A stretch of DNA of 48,532 nt from Candidatus Dojkabacteria bacterium (GTDB lineage Bacteria > Patescibacteriota > Dojkabacteria > J137), in contig JAUZRK010000009.1 of NCBI GenBank assembly GCA_030950485.1, positions 1 to 48,532 of the forward strand, in the 5' to 3' direction. Position numbers and translations under genes: made by a program. Position 1 is the first letter of the stretch. Each line of letters opens with the position of its first letter. Below are positions 32,696 through 44,439 of this stretch, in pieces. The notes under the pieces were generated by a model. That model ran no database searches. It had not been told where the DNA came from and saw only the letters and a list, made by a program, of their open reading frames with translations.

Positions 32696-33703
32696 CTAAT
32701 TAATAGACAATTCTCTATCTAATTCTAGCTTTAGTATCTCTATCTCTTCTAAAATTCCAGGATGCCTTACTAGTTTTAATGCATCTTCAATATTTACCCA
32801 TCTATACTCTGAATGTTCCTCTGATATTTCAACTTCTATCTCATCAGTTTTCATCCAATAAATAATTCCGATGAGTTCCTTTTCCTTTGTTTCATCACCT
32901 CGAAAAAAATGAAATGTTGTTAAGGGCTTGATGATTTCAAGACTTTCAATTCCAGTCTCTTCTCGAACCTCTCTTCTCAAAGCTGTTTCAGGGTCTTCAT
33001 ATTGATTAATTCTTCCTGTTAAATCTTCCCAACCTTCATCGGGAACATTAGTTTTTTTTCGTCTTAATAATAAAATTTTATTTGTCTTACTATTCTGAAT
33101 TAGACCTCCTACAGCAACTTGAAACCTTCCATTCTCAGGCATTTTATATTCTGAAGTATCTAACTCAAGCTCTATGTAATTATGGAAATCACGAGCTTTA
33201 CCAAGATAGTTAGTCCATTCTTCTTTTTCTATTAGAGCTCTTAGAATCTCAATAACTGTGCTATGTGTTACTATGGCAACTGTATTTGCATCCTTATACT
33301 TATTAGATAGAAGCATTAATAAATCTATACATCTGTGTTTAACTGATTCAAAACTATCACCCTCATTAGGCATAAGAAAATCTATATCATTAATTGTAAT
33401 CTTCTTATTTGAGCTAAATTTATCTTCACTGCCAAAAGCTAAACCTTCTAACTCCCCAAAGTCGAACTCACGAAGAAGCTTAATCTTTTCGATAGATTTA
33501 TCTGGGAAAATAAACTCAGCTGTTTCTATTGCTCTCTTAAGTGGTGAGGATAATATAATATCAAAACTAATATTTCCTAATTCATCTTTCAACTCTTTTG
33601 CATACTCAATCCCTTCCGCCACAAGATTAATATCCGTGCTACCCTGTCGCCTATTTTCTAAATTATATTGGGTCTTACTATGTCTTATTAAATGTAATTT
33701 CAT
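32696..33703 (-). CDS. Histidine phosphatase-Nudix hydrolase fusion
   Basis: The 335-residue protein joins two hydrolases. Residues 1-180 form a histidine phosphatase (phosphoglycerate-mutase superfamily) with R7-H8 in LIRHSKT, R57 and H147 in VTHSTV; the usual Gly after the first His is Ser. Residues about 192-335 form a Nudix domain with a complete box from G230 to I252 (E236, REVREE core). A plausible role is successive hydrolysis, with Nudix cleaving a diphosphate and the phosphatase removing the remaining phosphate; this is inference. It is convergent with lexA. Similar pairings exist in other bacteria, usually in the opposite domain order or as separate genes. Confidence 0.88.
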   Translation of the reverse strand: MKLHLIRHSKTQYNLENRRQGSTDINLVAEGIEYAKELKDELGNISFDIILSSPLKRAIETAEFIFPDKSIEKIKLLREFDFGELEGLAFGSEDKFSSNKKITINDIDFLMPNEGDSFESVKHRCIDLLMLLSNKYKDANTVAIVTHSTVIEILRALIEKEEWTNYLGKARDFHNYIELELDTSEYKMPENGRFQVAVGGLIQNSKTNKILLLRRKKTNVPDEGWEDLTGRINQYEDPETALRREVREETGIESLEIIKPLTTFHFFRGDETKEKELIGIIYWMKTDEIEVEISEEHSEYRWVNIEDALKLVRHPGILEEIEILKLELDRELSIN

Positions 33704-33796
33704 AGATACTTTTTATTGAAATTAATTAATTCTGTCCTATTTTTAACATTATAGTATAATCTGTATTAGATAAAGATAACTAAAGTACAAACAAAG

Positions 33797-34162
33797 ATGC
33801 CTACCAAATTTGAACCGACACCTATATCAATAATCTCGCTAATCATCCTTATATTTATCTGGGCAGTTTATTATTCTGAAGTGCTCGTGCCTAAAATAGA
33901 TGTAATCTTTAAAAAGATATTTAAAGTTGAGTATAAAAGAACACTATCTCCTGAAGATAATTATATTCCAACTATTCTAATGCATTTTCCTAGCGCAAGA
34001 AGAGGTTTGCTATGGGTTAAGAATAGAGAAAGTGGATATTATTACTTTAGCTACCCTATTGCTATCCTCCAAGGAATTATAGCTTTACCTATCGTAATCG
34101 GAGGAGTAATAGTTATTGCTTATATTAATTACTTTTTGTTTAGCCTTATAGGTCTTGCCTAA
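33797..34162 (+). CDS. Small membrane protein, unknown
   Basis: A 121-residue protein with two hydrophobic spans (about 9-30 and 85-117) and a basic middle part (VPKIDVIFKKIFKVEYKR; SARRGLLWVKNRESG) that would lie on the cytoplasmic side. No family is recognised. It stands 89 bases before the DUF4173-like gene on the same strand and could be expressed with it. The ATG start follows an A-rich leader without a Shine-Dalgarno, as elsewhere in this window. Confidence 0.65.
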   Translation: MPTKFEPTPISIISLIILIFIWAVYYSEVLVPKIDVIFKKIFKVEYKRTLSPEDNYIPTILMHFPSARRGLLWVKNRESGYYYFSYPIAILQGIIALPIVIGGVIVIAYINYFLFSLIGLA

Positions 34163-34250
34163 TAGCCCACTGCGTATACTTTCTTGTCACTTTCTATTTA
34201 ATATCTAGTCCTAATTAATATAAATAAAATATTATTAGACTATTTTTAAA

Positions 34251-35827
34251 ATGAACAAATTTAGAATTCAGTTAATTACAGTACTACTCTTTTCAATTTT
34301 ATCATCCTTATTGTTAGTAAATAGCTTCAATAATGAGCCAAGCTTTGCTCTATTTTTATTTTCTCAGACTTCCCTAGTAGTTAATATTTATCTATTAAAA
34401 CTTGGGGGTAAGAAACTCAACTTAAACTTATTATCAATAACATTTCTAATCTCTTACATTCTATTTTCATATAGCTACATTACTAACACTAAAACCCATA
34501 TATTAAATTCACTAGCCCTAATATTTCTTATTTCAATAATCAATATTTCTTTAACATCAGAAACTTTTAATGATTTCTCAGTAAAGAAGTATTTCTCAAT
34601 TTTATTTAATTATATTCCTAATAGATTTACTTCACTTCCATTAAGTCTAGGTAAACTAGCTAAAGAGAATGTAACAATTGGAAAGGATATAGCAATACAA
34701 TCTAAACGAGTAGATACTAATAAATTCAAACAATTTATAGATATTTCTATAAAGTTTACTTTGATAGGTATTCCAATCCTATTATTAGTTCTATTTCTAC
34801 TTTCTATTGCTAGTGATTCTTTTAAAAACTTAATAAGCAATGGAATTCTAAAGGAAGTTTTGAATTCATTCAAAGGGGACTTTTTATTCTCTAAGTATCT
34901 TTATCTGAAGATTATATTCATTGGTGTATTGAGCATATTTATAATTAATGAACATACGTTAGTTCAGAGACAAACTCCAAGCGATTCTAGATTAACTAAA
35001 AAGATTAATAGTAGTTTTAATCTCGGTATATCTCTTTTACTAACAGTATTCTTACTAAATATTTTCTATATCATTTTTAGTATGTCCGAATTAAAAACTG
35101 ATTTTGGAGATATAGCAAAGTATATTAGAAATAATGATAGTATAGATTCTTTCTCAATGTTCGCTGTATCTAGGTTTAAAGAGTTAATTATGGTTAGCTG
35201 CATTAATATAGCAATTCTAATAATTGGTAGCAGCTCCATTAAAAGTGTTAGCTCTTCAAGTAAGTTATTAAATTACATAGTAAAAATTAACCTTGGGCTT
35301 TTTCTAATTAATTCAATACTGTTATTAGTCTCAGTTTATCAAAGACTTGATCTTTTCATTTCTACATATGGATTTAGTTACAAAAGATTCTCTGCTTTTA
35401 CATTTCTACCGGTCGTGTTAATTATTACGTTATTGGTAATGATTGGAGTATTAAAAGAAAGAGGAAATAAAATGTTTAATTTAAGTATTTCAATTCTTAT
35501 ACTCTACTTTTCTCTGATGAATATGTTGCCTACAGGTTATATTATTAATTACATTAATCAGCAAAGAGCTGAATCAGGAAGCATTCAAGTCTTAGATCCT
35601 TCATACTCTGTACAAATTAAGTATAGTAACAATCCTATTGGTAAGCCTATAAATTTTGTAAAAGATTATGATGGGTTATTAGTTGCAAAGGAGTAGATGG
35701 AGATAGGATTAGATTAAGTAGGGATGAAAGAGAGTTTCTTTCTGAAAAAGTTAAGAGTTTTAAAGATGATAATAAAGATAATTCATGGAGGGAGTTTAAT
35801 TTGATGAAGTGGTTGATAATGAGGTAA
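34251..35827 (+). CDS. DUF4173-like polytopic membrane protein, C-terminus frameshifted
   Basis: A hydrophobic protein of unknown function with about 12 membrane spans. The motifs FAVSRFKELIMVS and YGFSYKRFSAFTF match positions typical of the DUF4153/DUF4173 group. The first frame stops at 35696 after 481 residues. The overlapping +2 frame continues without a break (GVDGDRIRLSRDEREFLSEK to KWLIMR) until TAA at 35825-35827. A single-base slip in GCAAAGGAG near 35682-35690 would join them and give a charged cytoplasmic tail of about 48 residues. The 481-residue form may still be functional; the tail loss is the question. Confidence 0.68.
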
Positions 35828-35919
35828 TTAATACTTTGACCTAAATAATTATGTTTATTCATATTGAAATCTTTAGGTAAAACTCTCAAAATGATTTTAA
35901 CAGTGTTAAAATTTTCTAT

Positions 35920-36976
35920 ATGAAAGACTGTTTATTTAGTAATACTATAAGAGAATTTGAAGGACCAGCAAAATTTTATAGTTCACATTATGAATTTCTC
36001 AATAAATCAGCAAGACCCGAGATCGAAGCTTTGCGAAAAAAATACCAGACGTGGTTTAAATCATATGCTAGTTTAGAAAAAAGACCAGAAAAAAGAAATG
36101 ATATTCTTTAAAGTTTTACGGGTAAGAATAACACAAACTTTACTAGCTCAAGCTTTGAATTATATATCGCTAATAAGCTATACAGACTAAAAGACATTTG
36201 TAAAATTGATATATTCCCCAACTACACTCTGGAATCAACACTCACAAGTAAGGATATAGACTTCTTTATAGTTGGTAAAGATATAAATCTATTTCTAGAG
36301 TGTACAATAATTAATATTGAAGAGTTATCCCGTAAAGACGAGTTAATTATGATTGATAAGCTAAATAGTGAATTGAACACAGATATTCCTGGATACTTCT
36401 GGATAAGTAAAGGAACTATAGATACTAAAAAATCATATCATAAAGTGAAACACATTAATCACTATCATTTTACTAAGGCGGATAATAAAAAAGTATTTTA
36501 CTTGAATTTTAATAATGGTTGCTATGATCTTGAGTTTATATTCTCCAATAGCGCCATAAATCGTCGGAAATATGGTGGAGGAAGTACATTAGTATATGAC
36601 GAAACAGATATAAATAGGTTTATTGAAAATATAAAGAAAAAAAATAATACAAAAATACAATTCAAAAAAAGAAGTGATTGGTTCTAAAACTGATAAGTAT
36701 AGATTTCTACTACTAGTTTACATACCAAATTTTATAATTGAGAATGATGATATTTGGGATTCCATACTAGGAAAACAAAGACTTGTGAGTAAAAATAATA
36801 ACTCTCGGTATGTCAGATCAAATGATGGGATTTTCATAGATAATAAAATGAAACTCCTAGATGGACTAGTTATATTTAGAAATCTGAAAAATAACTCTTC
36901 TGATTTCATTTTTAAAAAAGCAAATCATAAATTAACTATACAGGAAGAGGAATTAATTGAATCTTTAATTAAATAA
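35920..36976 (+). pseudogene. Nuclease-like gene broken by a stop and a frameshift
   Basis: The first frame opens at 35920 and hits TAA at 36109-36111, then continues in the same frame (GKNNTNFTSSSFELYIANKL) to 36687. The third piece resumes in another frame after the A-rich run near 36637-36670 and ends at 36976. The middle part has SKDIDFFI followed by FLECTI, a D...E-x-T pattern like restriction-endonuclease-fold proteins, with 'FELYI' as in a family of uncharacterised defence-like nucleases. An in-frame stop as well as a frameshift argues for true decay. It lies just before the rrn terminator. Confidence 0.6.
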
Positions 36977-37001
36977 ATCAATAAGGTTAATGAAAAAAAC
37001 A

Positions 37002-37027
37002 AAAAAACACCCAAAAGGGTGTTTTTT
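37002..37027. terminator. Bidirectional terminator between nuclease remnant and rrn operon
   Basis: AAAAAACACCC (37002-37012) pairs with GGGTGTTTTTT (37017-37027). On the minus strand it follows 5S rRNA by 15 bases and ends the rrn transcript; on the plus strand it ends the nuclease-like gene. Confidence 0.92.
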
Positions 37028-37042
37028 AAATTTCTAAAAAAA

Positions 37043-37156
37043 CCGGCGATTACCTATTTTCCCAGGACCCTTCGGTCCAAGTATCTTCGGCTCAATCTTG
37101 TTTCACTTCTGAGTTCGGAATGGGATCAGGTGGTGCCAAGACGATACCATCACCGG
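37043..37156 (-). rRNA. rrf: 5S ribosomal RNA
   Basis: The minus strand begins CCGGTGATGG and ends ATCGCCGG, closing helix I. The conserved CCCATTCCGAACTCAGAAG and loop elements of bacterial 5S follow in order. Ends are set by helix I pairing and may be off by a few bases. Confidence 0.94.
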
Positions 37157-37242
37157 ATTCTTAATTACGAGTAAACTCCTAACTAAATATCTGATGATGA
37201 AAAAACATCCGGTTTTTAAAGATCTAGAATATTATACTCTAG

Positions 37243-37322
37243 AAACTGAATAGAAAAAGGGTAAAAAGCTATTATTAGTACATATTCCTGCTGGATAAAT
37301 CCAGACAGTAATATGTACTAAT
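37243..37322 (-). other. 23S-5S spacer: 23S processing-stem arm and hairpin
   Basis: Bases 37243-37270 are complementary to 40436-40463 on the other side of 23S (shared core AAACTGAATAGAAAAA), forming the pre-23S processing stem. Next to it, ATTAGTACATATT (37273-37285) pairs with AATATGTACTAAT (37310-37322), with further CTG/CAG and TGGAT/ATCCA pairs inside, a long hairpin likely cut during maturation. Confidence 0.75.
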
Positions 37323-37332
37323 TAGGTAAAAA

Positions 37333-40372
<3,040 letters not shown>

Positions 40373-40435
40373 GCCATGAAAATAACTTTTTACCCAAAAA
40401 ACAAAAAGACCTTTGATTTTAGTTTACTAAAATCA

Positions 40436-40463
40436 AGCTTTTATTTTTTTCTATTCAGTTTTT
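40436..40463 (-). other. Upstream arm of the pre-23S processing stem
   Basis: Complementary to 37243-37270 across the 23S gene; the pairing core is CTATTCAGTTT with AAACTGAATAG. It is the expected RNase III-type site between tRNA-Ala and 23S. Confidence 0.72.
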
Positions 40464-40552
40464 AAAGAACATCTAGTACATTTTTGTTACTAGTTTCTAA
40501 TTTTTAATATTTTAAAAATCAAACACTAGGTACAAAATTTTTAATTTAATTG

Positions 40553-40626
40553 TGGAGCCTGTGGGAGTCGAACCCACGACCTCATCATTGCAAATGATGC
40601 GTTCTAGCCAGCTGAACTAAGGCCCC
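40553..40626 (-). tRNA. tRNA-Ala (anticodon TGC)
   Basis: On the minus strand, acceptor GGGGCCT pairs with AGGCTCC and includes the G3-U70 pair that specifies alanine. The anticodon loop is TTTGCAA and the discriminator is A. It lies in the 16S-23S spacer after tRNA-Ile, the classical order. Confidence 0.97.
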
Positions 40627-40646
40627 ATATCTTATAAAGAACATGG

Positions 40647-40720
40647 TAGGCGATCCAGGACTCGAACCTGGGACCTCACCCTTATCAGAGGTGCGCTCTA
40701 ACCACCTGAGCTAATCGCCT
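40647..40720 (-). tRNA. tRNA-Ile (anticodon GAT)
   Basis: On the minus strand, acceptor AGGCGAT pairs with ATCGCCT, anticodon stem CACCT/GGGTG encloses CTGATAA and the discriminator is A. It lies in the 16S-23S spacer. CCA is not encoded. Confidence 0.97.
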
Positions 40721-40810
40721 TTAAGGCTATCAGCTCTTAGCTTATCGCCATAGTAAATAGTTTTCTAAGAGCTAAATGCTAATAGCTAACAGCTAATATT
40801 TAAATCCTTT

Positions 40811-40859
40811 AAAGTGATAAGGTTTAGACAAACCTAGAGTATTTTAGTCAAAAGGTCAG
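40811..40859 (-). other. Downstream arm of the pre-16S processing stem
   Basis: About 49 bases complementary, with few mismatches, to the 16S leader at 42471-42520; both share AAAGTGATAAGGTTT when aligned as inverted repeats. This bounds the 3' end of 16S to the short stretch between here and helix 45. Confidence 0.82.
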
Positions 40860-40872
40860 GGTTAAAATAATC

Positions 40873-42362
<1,490 letters not shown>

Positions 42363-42470
42363 AAAATGTGAGTAAACTCACAAAAAATATCTCTTAATAC
42401 GGGTATTAAGAGTTTAATATTCAGATAAATATTTAAACTATAAATAGTTTAAATAAAATCAATTTAAAAT

Positions 42471-42520
42471 TTGACCTTAGCTAAAACTTTTAGGTTTGAC
42501 TAAAACCTTATCACTTTGAA
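42471..42520 (-). other. Upstream arm of the pre-16S processing stem
   Basis: Pairs with 40811-40859 to enclose the 16S rRNA. Between this arm and the 16S 5' end are two small hairpins: CTCTTAATA/TATTAAGAG at 42391-42412 and GTGAGT/ACTCAC at 42368-42381. Confidence 0.8.
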
Positions 42521-42616
42521 AGTTTCAAAGAACGCCCTCATTAAGAAGTAATAAATACTTTTATTGAGGATCTTTTTGATTATTTCCTATTTAAGGATTA
42601 ATAACCGAGTGGAGTA

Positions 42617-42646
42617 ATTATAGCGGAAGCTCAGAGAAAAAAGCAA
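42617..42646 (-). promoter_or_regulatory. rrn operon promoter
   Basis: On the minus strand, TTGCTT (42646-42641), an 18-base spacer and TATAAT (42622-42617). The leader to 16S is about 245 bases and holds the processing arm. The remaining stretch 42647-42904 is AT-rich and has no gene; ATAGAGTA/TACTCTAT at about 42752-42783 forms a hairpin. Confidence 0.7.
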
Positions 42647-42904
42647 GCAGAAAATAAAGAAAATTTAATATATTGATCTCCTAATATATTACTATCTGAA
42701 TTCGCTCTATAGATAGTTTATTTGAACACACAGAGTTTAGTATTTTTATTGATAGAGTACGTAGTTTTCAGCGCTACTCTATATTACATAAAAATCATTT
42801 TTTAAGCATAAATATAATTTAATAATGATCTATTTTTTTATAAATGCTTTCCCCTATACATTGAGTGAAATGAAAAACATTTGTTAAAAATACCAAAAGC
42901 AGTA

Positions 42905-42933
42905 TTGATTCATAGATTATTTTTATCTATACT
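42905..42933 (+). promoter_or_regulatory. Promoter of the LytR_C-like gene
   Basis: TTGATT (42905-42910), a 17-base spacer and TATACT (42928-42933). The expected leader is about 35 bases. Confidence 0.75.
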
Positions 42934-42974
42934 ACAATAACTTAGATAATTTAGTTAACTTTATACACTTTCAG

Positions 42975-43850
42975 ATGAATCAAAACACTAGTCAAAGTAT
43001 TGGCAGTATGATGAATCAAAACCATACTCATACAAGTCCAAGCAAGAACAGTAGCAATAAAATCAAAAACATATCTTTAGGAGCGAGCGCATTACTATTA
43101 GCAGTGATTGCAGGTGTTTTAGGATACCTATATGTAGATGCAACAAATGAACAAAAAGATACTGAAGAAAAACTTCAGCAGCTAGAAACTCAACTTAAAG
43201 CAGCAGGAGGAACATCAGATGGTCAAGCACAAGTAATTGTTGATTCACTTAAATCAGTAATAGAAATAGGTGAAGATGAGCAAGTTAATTTACAACCAAT
43301 TACAGATAGTAATATTGAAGAACTAAGAGCACAAGACCCAGCATTTTATGAAAAAGCTCAAGCAGGACAATACTTAGTTGTATTACCAACTAGCCAAAGA
43401 GTTGTATTATATGACTTCAATAAAACAAAAGTAGTAAATTTTTCTTCTTATACAATTAGAGTTGAATTAATACCTGAGGAAGAAATTCCAGCAGAAGAGA
43501 AACCATTAAACATTGAAATAAGATACTCTTCAGCTGTAACTGAAGAAGCAATCGGACAATTAACAGACGCATTAGTTCAATTAAGTCCAAATTACAATGT
43601 AGTAAGCACAGCAAAATTAGCTAGTGATGATTACAACGGATTTAGCTTAGTTTTATTAAGCCAAGAAGATAAACCTGGAATGTCACAGAATATTGTTGCT
43701 CATGTAGGAACTAATAGAATCAGTAGCGATATGCCTGAAGGAGAAGCTCCAGCTACAGCTGGTACTGACGCAGTTATAATCGTTGGTGATCTAGGATTAC
43801 AACCTGAGGCTACAACAGGAGACTTAGGAGGAGACACTACAGCTCAATAA
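42975..43850 (+). CDS. Membrane-anchored protein with LytR_C-like domain
   Basis: The 291-residue protein has a Ser/Asn/His-rich cytoplasmic start (1-30), one membrane span (about 33-53), a short coiled coil (58-75; EQKDTEEKLQQLETQLKAA), and an extracellular part. Residues about 175-275 resemble the LytR_C domain: a strand IEIRYSS, a helix, a second strand YNVVSTAKLAS, and the ending DAVIIVGDLG. LytR_C domains often follow wall-polymer ligase domains, but none is present here. The role is likely envelope-related, possibly in cell-wall attachment. It has its own promoter and terminator. Codon choice is somewhat richer in GC than neighbouring hypothetical genes. Confidence 0.7.
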   Translation: MNQNTSQSIGSMMNQNHTHTSPSKNSSNKIKNISLGASALLLAVIAGVLGYLYVDATNEQKDTEEKLQQLETQLKAAGGTSDGQAQVIVDSLKSVIEIGEDEQVNLQPITDSNIEELRAQDPAFYEKAQAGQYLVVLPTSQRVVLYDFNKTKVVNFSSYTIRVELIPEEEIPAEEKPLNIEIRYSSAVTEEAIGQLTDALVQLSPNYNVVSTAKLASDDYNGFSLVLLSQEDKPGMSQNIVAHVGTNRISSDMPEGEAPATAGTDAVIIVGDLGLQPEATTGDLGGDTTAQ

Positions 43851-43872
43851 CCTAAACAATAAAGTCAATATT

Positions 43873-43912
43873 AAAAAAGGAGTGATTTAAATCACTCCTT
43901 TTTTTTTTACAT
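43873..43912 (+). terminator. Intrinsic terminator after the LytR_C-like gene
   Basis: AAAAGGAGTGATTT and AAATCACTCCTTTT form a perfect inverted repeat centred at 43888/43889, followed by a T-run. It could also act on the convergent Nudix-polA transcript. Confidence 0.92.
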
Positions 43913-43922
43913 TCAGCTAAAT

Positions 43923-44426
43923 TCAAACTAATGACTTTGATAACACTTCAATTAACTGCTTATCTCTCCACTTACCCACCATATAAATTATTTTTGATTG
44001 ATCTTTCAAGACATCAAATAGAAAATGCTCTATAGGTGGAAAAATTTCGAAATTAGTTAGTTCAGCTATATCTATCCATTTTGTTTCGCCCTCATCAGTG
44101 TCTATACAATCCTGAAATTCAATAATTCTAGTAAAGAAAACACTTACTAACCAAGTCTTTTCTTTATCAGAATGATAATTTATAAAATTTCCTACTAATT
44201 TTAAATCATAGTCTTTTAGATCTACAGCACTCTCTTCAAGAACTTCTCTCCTTGCTGTAGTTACTAGATCTTCACCGATATCAACATGTCCCCCAGGTAT
44301 ACTCCAGCTATCAGGAAAATGCTTAGCTGAGCTAGAACGCTTTTGCATTAGAAGCTTATCTTTCCATAAAACTAATGCCTCTGTAGTAATTTGTAGTCCT
44401 TTAATGTCATCTAGATAATTAGACAT
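43923..44426 (-). CDS. Nudix hydrolase
   Basis: Hydrolyses nucleoside diphosphates linked to another group, possibly cleaning oxidised nucleotides. The 167-residue protein has one Nudix fold with the box from G46 to V68: G46, E52 and the REVLEES core with E64/E65. The sequence KRSSSAKHFPDSWSIPGGHV resembles the ADP-ribose/MutT-like branch. It is the last gene of the minus-strand polA operon, 13 bases after polA, which hints at nucleotide-pool cleaning for replication or repair. The exact substrate cannot be assigned. Confidence 0.87.
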   Translation of the reverse strand: MSNYLDDIKGLQITTEALVLWKDKLLMQKRSSSAKHFPDSWSIPGGHVDIGEDLVTTARREVLEESAVDLKDYDLKLVGNFINYHSDKEKTWLVSVFFTRIIEFQDCIDTDEGETKWIDIAELTNFEIFPPIEHFLFDVLKDQSKIIYMVGKWRDKQLIEVLSKSLV

Positions 44427-44439
44427 ATATATTTTTTTA

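Noticed and set aside
35920-36976. Nuclease-like fragments as part of an active defence island
   Set aside because: The gene has both an in-frame stop and a frameshift, and no methyltransferase, toxin or other defence gene is next to it.
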